Positions 33,679 to 42,083 of a stretch of 64,000 bases of DNA are shown here, piece after piece. The notes below the pieces were generated by a model. That model was not told where the DNA came from, ran no database searches, and was given only the letters and a program-made list of their open reading frames with translations. How positions within the stretch are numbered: position 1 is the stretch's first letter; each line of letters begins with the position of its first letter. Made by a program: the position numbers and the translations under genes. This stretch comes from Marinobacter sp. es.042. GTDB lineage: Bacteria; Pseudomonadota; Gammaproteobacteria; Pseudomonadales; Oleiphilaceae. The stretch is taken from positions 2,914,001 through 2,978,000 of the forward strand of contig NZ_LT897781.1 in NCBI RefSeq assembly GCF_900188315.1, in the 5' to 3' direction.

Positions 33679-33709
33679 TGTCGGGTTACGCTTCGCTAAC
33701 CAGACCTAC
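33679..33709. repeat. REP-like palindrome between convergent genes
   Basis: A 31-bp imperfect inverted repeat beginning TGTCGGGTTACGCTTCGC and ending TAACCAGACCTAC: stem GTC.GGTTA with TAACC.GAC around a CGCTTCGC loop. This GTAGGTCGGGTTA...TAACCCGAC motif is a well-known dispersed intergenic palindrome in gammaproteobacteria. It begins 7 nt after the exonuclease stop and ends 14 nt before the msrAB stop, so it may act as a two-way terminator. Confidence 0.6.
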
Positions 33710-33722
33710 CGGTATCGTGAGG

Positions 33723-34955
33723 TTACTGGCTTGCCATGTCGGTTTGCGGTTCGACGTTGTCAATCCATTCGCCATAACCGGCCTCTTCCATCTTCTCCAG
33801 CGGGATAAAATCCATCGCCGCGGAGTTCATGCAGTAGCGTAGTCCGGTTGGCGCGGGGCCATCGCTGAACACATGGCCCAGGTGGGAATCCGCGTGGCTG
33901 CTGCGGATTTCCGTCCGGGTCATGAAGAACGAGTTGTCCTCACGTTCCACCACCGCGTCTGGTGTGATCGGCCGGGTAAAGCTGGGCCAGCCGGTACCGG
34001 ATTTGTACTTGTCCCGTGAAGAAAACAGCGGCTCGCCGGAGACAATATCCACGTAGAGTCCTGGCTTCTTGTTGTCCCAGTATTTATTGTTAAACGCCGG
34101 CTCGGTGCCGTCTTCCTGGGTTACCTCGTACTGCATATCGGTCAGGCGCTGCTTCAGGACATCCTGGGCCGGCTTTTCAAAGCTTGCCGGATCAAAGCCA
34201 CCGCCCATCTGGCCGGGCTCTGTGCTGGCACTTTCATCGCCCACCAGATCGTCACTGGCGTCCACTGTGGCATTCTCCTGGAACCGGGTGTAATCGAGCT
34301 CGTAATCTTCGCCATACACCTTCTCGATAAACTGATAGCGTCCAGAGTTGAAGGTGTAGAAGTTGTAGCGCACCGGGTTTTTGTCGTAGTAGTCCTGGTG
34401 GTATTCCTCCGCCGGGTAAAATTTCTCAAACGGCACGATTTCGATCACCACGGGTTTCTCGTAAACTCCGGATGCCTCCAATTCTGCAACGGCCGCCTCG
34501 GCCAGGCGCTTCTGCTCAGCGTTATGGTAGAAAATAGCAGGACGATACTGCTGGCCGCGGTCCACAAACTGACCCTGATTATCGGTCGGGTCCATCATCC
34601 GCCAGAGCGCCTGCAACAAGCCCTCGTATGTCATTTCGTTGGGGTCGTAATAGACCTGTACCGCTTCGGTATGGCCAGTCTGCCCCGAGGCAACCTGCTT
34701 GTAGGAGGGGCTTGCCTCTTTCCCACCAGAATAGCCCGAGACCACTTCCACCACGCCCGGCACACGCTTTTCGTACCCGGCCTCAACACACCAGAAACAA
34801 CCGCCGGCAAAGGTTGCCACGGCCAGACCCGGTTGATCCGGTGCGTATTTGCTCATCTGCGGCTCCGACTTTTCGGCAACCGCGTGGGTGGTGAACAGAC
34901 CAACTGCAGAGACAAATGCCACTGCGGAAAACAGACCCATAATCTTGCGTTTCAT
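33723..34955 (-). CDS. msrAB: Periplasmic peptide methionine sulfoxide reductase MsrA-MsrB fusion
   Basis: 410 residues. A signal peptide ([20 protein letters not shown], cleavage near AVAEK) sends it to the periplasm. The MsrA domain (about 45-215) has the catalytic GCFWC at 52-56 and [12 protein letters not shown]. The MsrB domain (about 255-390) has [22 protein letters not shown] and [11 protein letters not shown], whose RYCxN cysteine is catalytic. It lacks the thioredoxin-like N-terminal module of Neisseria PilB, so electrons must come from another periplasmic donor. It repairs both methionine sulfoxide epimers in envelope proteins after oxidative stress. Single-gene unit. Confidence 0.92.
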   Translation of the reverse strand: MKRKIMGLFSAVAFVSAVGLFTTHAVAEKSEPQMSKYAPDQPGLAVATFAGGCFWCVEAGYEKRVPGVVEVVSGYSGGKEASPSYKQVASGQTGHTEAVQVYYDPNEMTYEGLLQALWRMMDPTDNQGQFVDRGQQYRPAIFYHNAEQKRLAEAAVAELEASGVYEKPVVIEIVPFEKFYPAEEYHQDYYDKNPVRYNFYTFNSGRYQFIEKVYGEDYELDYTRFQENATVDASDDLVGDESASTEPGQMGGGFDPASFEKPAQDVLKQRLTDMQYEVTQEDGTEPAFNNKYWDNKKPGLYVDIVSGEPLFSSRDKYKSGTGWPSFTRPITPDAVVEREDNSFFMTRTEIRSSHADSHLGHVFSDGPAPTGLRYCMNSAAMDFIPLEKMEEAGYGEWIDNVEPQTDMASQ

Positions 34956-35034
34956 CAGACTTCTCCTTCACGTGATTCCATACCTACAGCGTAGGGCGGT
35001 GGATTCACGAAAACGTTCACCAGGTATTACGAAT

Positions 35035-36534
35035 TCATAACGCTGTGGATTTTTCGCCGCCTGGGACCGAGCTGTCGCGGGCCAGGGGCAGCCAGACGCT
35101 GAAAACGGCGCCATCGGTATTGCGCACCGAGAGTTTTCCCTGCTGCAGCGTCACCATTCGCTGGGCAATCGCGAGGCCAAGACCGGCATGCCCCGCCCTG
35201 GACGCACCTGCGGCCTGATAAAAGGGTTCGAAGACGTGCTCCAGGTCCTCATCATCGATACCGGGGCCAGCGTCGGCGACGGTAATTTGCGCACCCCCGG
35301 CCTGTTCGACAACGCCCAATGTGATCTCCGTGTCTTTCGGCGAATGGCTGATGGCGTTGCTGATCAGGTTATCCAATACCCGCTCGGTCATGGCGATATC
35401 CGCCAGCACCCGGACCGGTGCGACGGAAACAATCGACAGGGCAACGCCGGCGCGCTCCGCCTCGGGCTGGTGCTTCTGCACCACATCATGCAGGAGTTCG
35501 GCAACCACAAACGGTTCCGTCGTCGGCTGTTTCTCCCGGGCATCCAGTGCGGCAAGTTCAAACAGTTCCTCCACCAGGCGACCAAGCCGGTGGCTTTCGG
35601 TCAGGGCCACATCCAGGAAACGTGCCCGCTCCTCGGAGGCGAGCGTGTCCTGTTTCATGCGCAAGGCTTCGATATAACCCTGGATGGATGCCAGTGGCGT
35701 TCTAAGATCGTGGGAGACCTGGGCAACCAGCTGCCGGCGCTGGGCATCCTTGTGTTTAAGAAGGTCCAGCTGGGCAACAATTCGCTGGGCCATCTGATCG
35801 AACCGGGCGGCCAGGTAATCAATATCATCGCCTTTGCCCGCCACCGCGGCGGCGCGTTCAGGCGACATGCCACGCTCGAAGGATTCCACCCGCTCGGTCA
35901 GCCGCGACAGCCGACGCGTCAGCAACCGGAAGAACACCAGCCCGGCCAGCAGGCCGACAAACAGGCTCACCGCCAGCGCACCCGCGCCCAACTGGAGGAG
36001 GCGGTTGCTGTGCACCATGCTCTCGGCCAGGTCGTACTCCTCGCCGCGCAGAACCACGTACAGATAACCCGCTGGATCCGCGGCCGTTGGCACCGGCGTT
36101 ACCGAGAAGACCTTCCGCCGGTCATGACTGCGCGGATCATCGCCGGGCAGCGGGTAAGCGCCCGGGTTTTCAAGCAGGGTACGTACCGGTTCCAGGGATA
36201 CCCGGTTGCGCTTGATTTTGTTCGGGTCGGCGGAGTAGGAAAGGATATTACCTTCGGTATCCAGCAGGTAGATTTCGATGCTGGGGTTGATCGTCATGTA
36301 CAGCTCGAAAAGCTGCTTCAGGGCATCGCGGTTGAGCTTGCCATCGGTTACCAGGTTGCGGTCAGACACCAGGTTACGGGCGAGGTCGCGGTTCAGCTGC
36401 TGGTTAACCGCAGCCGAGTATTCCCTCACCGAAGCCAGACTCAGAAAGGTAAAGAGCCCACCCACCACGAGCAGCAGCAGGAACAGACCGATCGCCAGCC
36501 GGGCATAGAGGGTACGGAAGACAGACAGGGCCAT
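35035..36534 (-). CDS. Sensor histidine kinase (two-helix, HAMP)
   Basis: 499 residues. The first membrane helix is at about 9-31 (LAIGLFLLLLVVGGLF), a periplasmic domain at 32-185 with a PAS-like core (PSIEIYLLDTEGNILSYSAD, VFSVTPVPTAADPAGYLYVV), and the second helix at about 188-208. HAMP follows, then HisKA (VAQVSHDLRTPLASIQGY), N-box NLISNAISHSP, DAGPGIDDEDLEHVFEPFY and HAGLGLAIAQRM. It starts 2 nt after the regulator stop. The signal is unknown; the periplasmic PAS-like fold suggests a small ligand. Confidence 0.9.
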   Translation of the reverse strand: MALSVFRTLYARLAIGLFLLLLVVGGLFTFLSLASVREYSAAVNQQLNRDLARNLVSDRNLVTDGKLNRDALKQLFELYMTINPSIEIYLLDTEGNILSYSADPNKIKRNRVSLEPVRTLLENPGAYPLPGDDPRSHDRRKVFSVTPVPTAADPAGYLYVVLRGEEYDLAESMVHSNRLLQLGAGALAVSLFVGLLAGLVFFRLLTRRLSRLTERVESFERGMSPERAAAVAGKGDDIDYLAARFDQMAQRIVAQLDLLKHKDAQRRQLVAQVSHDLRTPLASIQGYIEALRMKQDTLASEERARFLDVALTESHRLGRLVEELFELAALDAREKQPTTEPFVVAELLHDVVQKHQPEAERAGVALSIVSVAPVRVLADIAMTERVLDNLISNAISHSPKDTEITLGVVEQAGGAQITVADAGPGIDDEDLEHVFEPFYQAAGASRAGHAGLGLAIAQRMVTLQQGKLSVRNTDGAVFSVWLPLARDSSVPGGEKSTAL

Positions 36535-36536
36535 CG

Positions 36537-37238
36537 CTAATCCATGAACCGATAGCCAACACCCCAGACCGTCTGGACGTATCGTGGGTCGGCGGGATCG
36601 GCTTCAATCTTGTTGCGCAGGCGGTTGATGTGGGTGTTCACGGTATGCTCGTAGCCCTCATGGTTGTAACCCCACACAGAATCGAGCAATTGCGCCCGGC
36701 TGAACACCCGGCCCCGATGGGAGGCAAAGTGCCAGAGCAGGTCGAACTCGCGGGCGGTCAGGTCCACTTCCCGATCATCCACAAACACTCGCCGGCGAAC
36801 CGGATCAATCCGAAGCCCGTCCACCTCAATCTCATCAGCCTGATCGCCTGCAGGCGCTGCCTGGGAGAGCGCGTCTACCCGTCGGAAAAGCGCTTTGATG
36901 CGCGCTGCCAGCTCCGCCACGCTGAAAGGCTTCGTCAGGTAATCGTCCGCGCCCATCTCCAGGCCCAGGACCCGATCCAGCTCTGTGCTCTTTGCCGTCA
37001 ACATCAGCACTGGTACATAGCCCGGGCAGGCACGAATCTCGCGGCACACCGCCAAACCATCCAGGCCCGGCAACATCAGATCCAGAATAACCAGGTCGAC
37101 GCCGCCCTCACGGAACCGTTCCAGGCCGGTGTCCCCCCGATCCACGAGCACGGGCTTCATTCCCAGATCTGAAACCTGCATACGGACCAGCTCACCGATG
37201 CCGGGGTTGTCTTCAATAATCAGTACCGTTCGCGTCAT
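36537..37238 (-). CDS. OmpR-family response regulator
   Basis: 233 residues. The receiver has Glu9-Asp10, phospho-acceptor Asp53 in LVILDLMLPGLDG and KPF in DYLTKPFSVAELAARIK. A linker with SQAAPAGDQADE leads to a winged-helix DNA-binding domain (about 135-230, VNTHINRLRNKIEADPADP, TVWGVGYRFM). It is upstream of its kinase in one operon. The 160-bp gap to the divergent QsdR-like gene must hold both promoters; no clear repeat was found there. Confidence 0.9.
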   Translation of the reverse strand: MTRTVLIIEDNPGIGELVRMQVSDLGMKPVLVDRGDTGLERFREGGVDLVILDLMLPGLDGLAVCREIRACPGYVPVLMLTAKSTELDRVLGLEMGADDYLTKPFSVAELAARIKALFRRVDALSQAAPAGDQADEIEVDGLRIDPVRRRVFVDDREVDLTAREFDLLWHFASHRGRVFSRAQLLDSVWGYNHEGYEHTVNTHINRLRNKIEADPADPRYVQTVWGVGYRFMD

Positions 37239-37398
37239 GGTGATGGGCTTCGCTGAATTTGCCGGTGGCTTTCGATGCTTTCATGGCAGAGTGTAGGCGG
37301 AAAAGTTCACAAAACCATCACAAGCCGCCAGAACCGAGCGCATAGCCGGCTCCGGGTTTAGCCGTTAAAATGAATCCAAATTCGGGCATGAGGTTTCA

Positions 37399-37980
37399 GT
37401 GGCAGACAAAACCGTAACCAGGGCAACACCGGCCGAGGCGTTCAAGCGGGCACGTCGCATGTGGCTCAAGGGTGAGCGCATTCACCTGGCGCCGCTGGCT
37501 GATGAGCTCGGAATTGGCCGCGCCACCCTGTTTCGCTGGGTGGGCAACAAGGATCTGCTGGTCGGCGAGATTCTCTGGTCCCTGTACGAGCCCCTTTGGC
37601 GACAGGCCATGGCGGAGACACCAGGCGTCGGTGTGGACTATATCGTCGGCGTATACCGACGCACCAACTCCACCATCCTGCGTTTCGAGCCGCTGCGCCG
37701 TTTTATCAACCAGGACCCGGAATACGCCCTGAAGATCCTCACCTCGTCCCAGTCGATCCTCCACACCCGCACGGTGGAAACCAACACACGGATGCTGAAA
37801 GACCAGGTTGCTGCCGGGCATATCAAGCCACCAATGAACATCTTCAGCCTGTCTTACTTTATGATCCGACTGGCAGAGTCCTGCCTGTACAGCGACATCA
37901 TCGCCGGGCGCGAACCCAGGGAGGCAGAATTGGAGGATGCCTGTACGGCCGTGCGGATTTTGCTGGGAGGAAAAGCATAG
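37399..37980 (+). CDS. QsdR-like TetR-family transcriptional regulator
   Basis: 193 residues. The N-terminal helix-turn-helix is LAPLADELGIGRATLFRWVG, with the RATLFRWVGNKDLL block that marks the QsdR subfamily. The C-terminal ligand-binding part contains RFINQDPEYALKILTSSQS and FMIRLAESCLYSDIIAGREP. QsdR represses a lactonase gene in Rhodococcus; in marine gammaproteobacteria homologues lie near fatty-acid or alcohol oxidation genes, as here beside aldehyde and alcohol dehydrogenases. An acyl ligand is likely but not shown. A long hairpin of the repeat family (copy A) follows the stop by 31 nt. Confidence 0.85.
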   Translation: MADKTVTRATPAEAFKRARRMWLKGERIHLAPLADELGIGRATLFRWVGNKDLLVGEILWSLYEPLWRQAMAETPGVGVDYIVGVYRRTNSTILRFEPLRRFINQDPEYALKILTSSQSILHTRTVETNTRMLKDQVAAGHIKPPMNIFSLSYFMIRLAESCLYSDIIAGREPREAELEDACTAVRILLGGKA

Positions 37981-38011
37981 AGCGGACCACTCAGAATTCG
38001 CTCAGGTCCGG

Positions 38012-38088
38012 GGTGGGGTACCTTTTCTGGCGGGAAAAAATGTCTGAGCGCAGCGAGTTGTTTTTCCCAGAAGAAAAGGTACCCCACC
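38012..38088 (+). repeat. Covarying long-hairpin repeat, copy A
   Basis: Outer stem GGTGGGGTACCTTTTCT (38012-38028) pairs perfectly with 38072-38088 (17 bp). Then comes a 3x3 internal loop (GGC/AGA), an inner stem GGGAAAAA/TTTTTCCC (38032-38039 and 38061-38068) and a loop at 38040-38060 reading ATGTCTGAGC, then GC, then AGCGAGTTG. It lies between the convergent qsdR-like and aldehyde dehydrogenase genes, 31 and 41 nt from their stops, and could end both transcripts. The loop ATG opens a spurious MSERSELFF frame. Confidence 0.88.
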
Positions 38089-38129
38089 TCGGGCCCAGCC
38101 CGCATCTCAGCAGGCCAGGCACTTAGCGT

Positions 38130-39545
38130 TTACAGCTGAAGCGAGCGAACTTCCAGAAACTCCTCCAGTCCCCACTTGCCGAATTCGCGGCCGATACCAG
38201 AGTGGCCAAAGCCGCCGAACGGTGCCATCGGGTTGAACGCGCCACCATTGACGAATACCTGACCAGTGCGCAACTTACTGGCAATTTTCTTGGCCTTGGC
38301 ATCGTCGCCGGACCAGACCGCACCAGATAGCCCGTACTGGGTGCCGTTGGCGATTTTCACCGCTTCGGCTTCATCGTTGTAGGGAATCACACACAGCACC
38401 GGCCCGAAAATTTCCTCCTGGGCGATGCGGCTGTCCGGTTTTACGTTGCCGAAGACGGTCGCCTTGACGAAGTAACCTTTCTCGCATCCCTCGGGCGCTT
38501 CCGGCCCACCGGCGATGAGCTTGGCACCCTCCTGGATACCCAGTTTGATGTAGTCGATCACCTTGTCACGCTGCTGGGCAGACGACAGCGGGCCCAACCG
38601 TGTGGTTTCTTCCAGCGGGTTACCCGGGGTCATTTTAGCCACGGCAGCGGCGGCGAGTTCACAGGCCTCGTCGTGCTTGTCGGCCGGAACCAGCATGCGG
38701 GTGAGCGCGGTGCAGGTCTGGCCGGAGTTCAGCAGGCAGTTGTTGATGGTACCTTTAACGGCAGCCGCCAGGTCGGCGTCCGGGAGGATCACGGAGGCGG
38801 ATTTGCCGCCCATCTCCAGGGCGAAGCGTTTGAAGTCATCGGCTGCGGCGTGGGCGATCAGGTTGCCGGTGCGGGTGGAGCCGGTGAAGGACACCATGCG
38901 CACATCCGGATGCTTGATCAGGGTATCACCCACGGTATGACCATAGCCGCACACCATGTTGAACACGCCCTTGGGCAGGTCTGTGCCATCGAGGATCTCG
39001 GCAAGGATAAACGCCGTCTGGGGAGCGATCTCCGAAGGCTTGAGCACCACGGTGCAACCGGCCGCAATCGCCGGAACGATTTTCAGGATCACCTGGTGCA
39101 ACGGGTAGTTCCAGGGGGTAATGCAACCAACCACACCGACCGGCGCATATTGCACCTCGGAGTTGCCGGACTGTTCGGTAAACGGGAAGTCGGGCAGCAG
39201 TTTCAGGTAGCTCTTGGTCACGGCTGCCGGCATACCAGCCTGGATCGGCGTGGCCAGTTTGATGGGCATGCCCACTTCCCGGCAGACGGTCTCGGCGATT
39301 TCCGGCGCGCGCTCTTTCAGGCCGGCGTGCAGCTGTTCCAGCACCTTGATCCGTTCTTCCAGGGTGCTTTCCGACCAGCTTTCAAACGCCGCATCGGCGG
39401 CAGCGATGGCCTGTTCCATCTCATCCGCGCCGGCGGCGGGAACGCGGGCAATCACGTCACCGGTGCCAGCTTCGTGAACGTCGATCATGTCACCGGCCCA
39501 GCTAACCCATTGGCCGTTGATGTAGTTCCTGTTCAGCTCGTTCAT
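38130..39545 (-). CDS. NAD(P)-dependent aldehyde dehydrogenase
   Basis: 471 residues from MNELNRNYINGQWV, with GGGGGAA before the ATG. Catalytic Glu244 is in ALEMGGKSA and nucleophile Cys278 in NSGQTCTALTR. The cofactor region VSFTGSTRTGNLIAHAAA and IFGPVLCVIPYND are intact. Subfamily cannot be fixed; broad aldehyde oxidation to carboxylic acids is expected. Its start is 10 nt after the alcohol dehydrogenase stop, so the pair probably oxidises an alcohol to an acid that then enters the acyl-CoA steps encoded upstream. Confidence 0.9.
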   Translation of the reverse strand: MNELNRNYINGQWVSWAGDMIDVHEAGTGDVIARVPAAGADEMEQAIAAADAAFESWSESTLEERIKVLEQLHAGLKERAPEIAETVCREVGMPIKLATPIQAGMPAAVTKSYLKLLPDFPFTEQSGNSEVQYAPVGVVGCITPWNYPLHQVILKIVPAIAAGCTVVLKPSEIAPQTAFILAEILDGTDLPKGVFNMVCGYGHTVGDTLIKHPDVRMVSFTGSTRTGNLIAHAAADDFKRFALEMGGKSASVILPDADLAAAVKGTINNCLLNSGQTCTALTRMLVPADKHDEACELAAAAVAKMTPGNPLEETTRLGPLSSAQQRDKVIDYIKLGIQEGAKLIAGGPEAPEGCEKGYFVKATVFGNVKPDSRIAQEEIFGPVLCVIPYNDEAEAVKIANGTQYGLSGAVWSGDDAKAKKIASKLRTGQVFVNGGAFNPMAPFGGFGHSGIGREFGKWGLEEFLEVRSLQL

Positions 39546-39555
39546 GCTTCCCCCT

Positions 39556-40662
39556 TCATTCAAATACGATAACGCCTCGGGCGTTCTTGCCTGCCACCAT
39601 ATCATCGAACGCCTGTGCGGCTTCTTCTATGGGGTAGGTCCGGGTAACCAGTTCATCCAGCTTGAGTTTACCAGCCTTGTAAAGACCCAGGATCCTGGGG
39701 AAATCGTGCTGCGGCCTTGCCGAACCCAGCCAGCTGCCTTTCAGGGTTCGCTCGTCCGCCGGCAGGGTGAGGGTGGTCAGCGAGGTCTTGTCCTTCGGAT
39801 CCGCCACACCCACGACCACCGCGGTACCGCCACGGCCCAGACTCTTGTAGGCCTGTTCTACCACCGGCCCGGCGCCCACGCATTCGAAGGCGTAGTCAAC
39901 GCCGCCGGTCATTTTCTTAACAGCCTTGGCGGCGTCCTCCACCTCGTTGATATTCACGGTGTGGGTGGCACCAAACTCTTTCGCCATCGCCAGCTTGGCG
40001 GGGTTGCTGTCCACCGCCACGATCATCTCGGCGCCAGCGGTCACACAGCCCTGGATGGCGTTGAGGCCAACGCCACCTATGCCAAACACGGCGGCTCTGG
40101 AGCCGGGCTCCAGCTTTGCCGTATTGAAGACAGCGCCGACACCGGTCATCACAGCGCAGCCCACCAGGGCGGCGTTCTGCATCGGCACGGTTTCATCCAC
40201 TTTTACGCAGTTGTCCACGTGCATGGTGGCGAACTCGGCCATCACGCCGCAGGCGCCGAAGACGTTCAGGGGCTCGCCGTCCGCGCCTTTGGTTCTGACC
40301 GTGCCATCCGGCAGGTTGAACATGGCCTTGCGTGCGTTCTCGCAGAGCACCGGGCGGCCACGAACACACTGGCTGCATTTGCCGCACATGGATATGAAGG
40401 TGCTCACCACATGGTCGCCTTCCCTGAAGGCTGTTACGCCCTCACCGACTTCGACAACCACGCCGGCGGCTTCGTGCCCCAATACAAGGGGAGGCGGGTA
40501 GGGAATCTTACCCGTGGTGGCGGACAGATCGCTGTGGCAAACACCGCAGGCCGCGATCTTGATGGTGATTTCATCCCGCTTGGGGCCTTCCACCGTGATG
40601 GTTTCCACCTGAACAGGCTGCCCCCATTCCCGGCAGACGACGGCTTTTGCTTGTCTGTCCAT
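39556..40662 (-). CDS. Zinc-dependent alcohol dehydrogenase (MDR, class III-like)
   Basis: 368 residues. Catalytic zinc ligands: Cys42 (ACGVCHSDL), His63-Glu64 (LGHEAAGVV) and the later Cys in VGCAVMTGVGAV. The structural zinc lobe is Cys93, Cys96, Cys99 and Cys107 (CGKCSQCVRGRPVLC). The NAD site is FGIGGVGLNAIQG. It resembles class III and aryl/benzyl alcohol dehydrogenases; long-chain, aryl or terpenoid alcohols are all possible. A hairpin terminator lies between it and the thiolase gene upstream. It is likely cotranscribed with the aldehyde dehydrogenase. Confidence 0.9.
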   Translation of the reverse strand: MDRQAKAVVCREWGQPVQVETITVEGPKRDEITIKIAACGVCHSDLSATTGKIPYPPPLVLGHEAAGVVVEVGEGVTAFREGDHVVSTFISMCGKCSQCVRGRPVLCENARKAMFNLPDGTVRTKGADGEPLNVFGACGVMAEFATMHVDNCVKVDETVPMQNAALVGCAVMTGVGAVFNTAKLEPGSRAAVFGIGGVGLNAIQGCVTAGAEMIVAVDSNPAKLAMAKEFGATHTVNINEVEDAAKAVKKMTGGVDYAFECVGAGPVVEQAYKSLGRGGTAVVVGVADPKDKTSLTTLTLPADERTLKGSWLGSARPQHDFPRILGLYKAGKLKLDELVTRTYPIEEAAQAFDDMVAGKNARGVIVFE

Positions 40663-40685
40663 GCATTTCCCCTTTTGGTCAACAA

Positions 40686-40715
40686 GGGGTCAGAAGAAAG
40701 CATTCTTCCGACCCC
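40686..40715 (-). terminator. Hairpin after the thiolase gene
   Basis: GGGGTC-A-GAAGAA pairs with TTCTTC-C-GACCCC around a 4-nt loop: 12 pairs with one central mismatch. On the minus strand it is followed by TTGTTG. It lies 19 nt past the thiolase stop and 24 nt before the alcohol dehydrogenase start, so it may stop or dampen read-through between them. Confidence 0.6.
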
Positions 40716-40734
40716 GATCTCATACAGGCCGGCT

Positions 40735-41919
40735 TCAAACCACCTCGAACAGGCCAGCAGCACCCTGGCCACCGCCGATGCACATGGTGATCACCACGTA
40801 TTTCGCCCCACGGCGCTTGCCTTCGATCAGGGCGTGGCCTGTCTGGCGCGCACCGGTAACACCAAAGGGGTGGCCGATGGAAATTGAGCCGCCGTTTACG
40901 TTCAGCTTCTCCATGGGAATGCCCAAGCGGTCACGACAGTAAATCACCTGGGACGCGAAGGCTTCGTTCAGCTCCCACAGATCAATGTCGTCCATGGTCA
41001 GGCCATTGCGCTCAAGCAGTCGCGGAATCGCATACACCGGGCCGATGCCCATCTCATCCGGCTCACAACCCGCCACAGCGAAGCCACGGAAAATACCCAT
41101 GGGTTCAATGTTGTGCTTCTCGGCATAGGTGCTGTTCATCACCGTGCACACCGAGGCACCGTCCGACAGCTGGCTGGCATTGCCCGCGGTAATGAACTGC
41201 TCCGGGCCACGAACCGGCTGCAGACCCGCCAGGCCTTCAAGGGTGGTGTTCGGGCGATTGCATTCGTCACCGGTCAGGGTCACCTGCTTTTCGCTGACCT
41301 CACCGGTTTCCTTGTCCTTTACCAGCATGGTGGCATCGAACGGCACGATCTCATCGTCAAACTTGCCAGCCTGCTGGGCCGCCGCCGTGCGCTGCTGGGA
41401 AATCAGCGAATACTCATCCTGGGCTTCACGGCTGACGTTGTAGCGCTTGGCGACAATATCCGCCGTCTCAATCATCGAAAGGTACAGCTCGGGCTTGTTC
41501 TTCATCAGCCACTCATTGGTGGCGTGGAAGCTGTTGATCTTCTCGTTCTGCACCAGGGAAATGGACTCAACGCCCCCGGCCACCATGGCGGGTACTTTCT
41601 CGGACACCACCCGCTGTGCCGCCAGGGCAATGGACTGCAACCCCGAGCTGCAGAACCGGTTGATGGAGAACCCGGCAGTGGTCACCGGAAGACCGGCGCG
41701 GATGGCCGCCAGACGGGCAATATTCCGGCCCTGGGCGCCCTCCTGATAGGCCGCACCCATGATCACATCCTCAACAATAGACGGATCAATACCTGCGCGC
41801 TCAACAGCATGCTTGATAACGTGACCTGCCATATCCACGCTGTGTGTGTTGTTCAAAGAGCCCCGGTAGGATTTCGCAAGGCCGGTACGGGCGGTGGAAA
41901 CGATAACTGCATCAGACAT
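40735..41919 (-). CDS. Acetyl-CoA acyltransferase (thiolase, FadA-like)
   Basis: 394 residues from [17 protein letters not shown]; the frame extends further but into hairpin copy B. The nucleophile is Cys90 in [12 protein letters not shown], with [14 protein letters not shown] and [10 protein letters not shown] at the C-terminus completing the active site. It performs the last step of beta-oxidation, splitting 3-ketoacyl-CoA to acetyl-CoA. It is downstream of the FadB-like gene, separated by the hairpin, so it may be expressed at a different level. A half-site GAAACATG at 41939 resembles the proposed IclR motif. Confidence 0.92.
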   Translation of the reverse strand: MSDAVIVSTARTGLAKSYRGSLNNTHSVDMAGHVIKHAVERAGIDPSIVEDVIMGAAYQEGAQGRNIARLAAIRAGLPVTTAGFSINRFCSSGLQSIALAAQRVVSEKVPAMVAGGVESISLVQNEKINSFHATNEWLMKNKPELYLSMIETADIVAKRYNVSREAQDEYSLISQQRTAAAQQAGKFDDEIVPFDATMLVKDKETGEVSEKQVTLTGDECNRPNTTLEGLAGLQPVRGPEQFITAGNASQLSDGASVCTVMNSTYAEKHNIEPMGIFRGFAVAGCEPDEMGIGPVYAIPRLLERNGLTMDDIDLWELNEAFASQVIYCRDRLGIPMEKLNVNGGSISIGHPFGVTGARQTGHALIEGKRRGAKYVVITMCIGGGQGAAGLFEVV

Positions 41920-41985
41920 AACAATGCCCTCAATTTTTGAAACATGTAGGTCGGGTTTGCCTAAACACTCAGCTAAGCCGGTCGT

Positions 41986-42066
41986 GGGGCGGGGTGTCTT
42001 TTCCGCCGGGAAAAGATGTCTGAGCAAAGCGAGTTGCTTTTCCCAAAGGAAAAGACACCCCGCCCC
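41986..42066 (+). repeat. Covarying long-hairpin repeat, copy B
   Basis: Outer stem GGGGCGGGGTGTCTTTTCC (41986-42004) pairs perfectly with 42048-42066 (19 bp). Then a 3x3 internal loop (GCC/AAA), inner stem GGGAAAAG/CTTTTCCC (42008-42015 and 42037-42044), and loop 42016-42036 reading ATGTCTGAGC, AA, AGCGAGTTG. It begins 17 nt past the FadB-like stop and ends 66 nt before the thiolase ATG, on the minus transcript. Confidence 0.88.
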
Positions 42067-42083
42067 GCGACCCGCCCGTCAAG

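Noticed and set aside
39544..40887. Long plus-strand open frame (447 codons) opposite the alcohol dehydrogenase
   Set aside because: The minus-strand reading has all zinc ligands and a cofactor site; the plus-strand frame has none and is His/Gly-rich as shadows often are.
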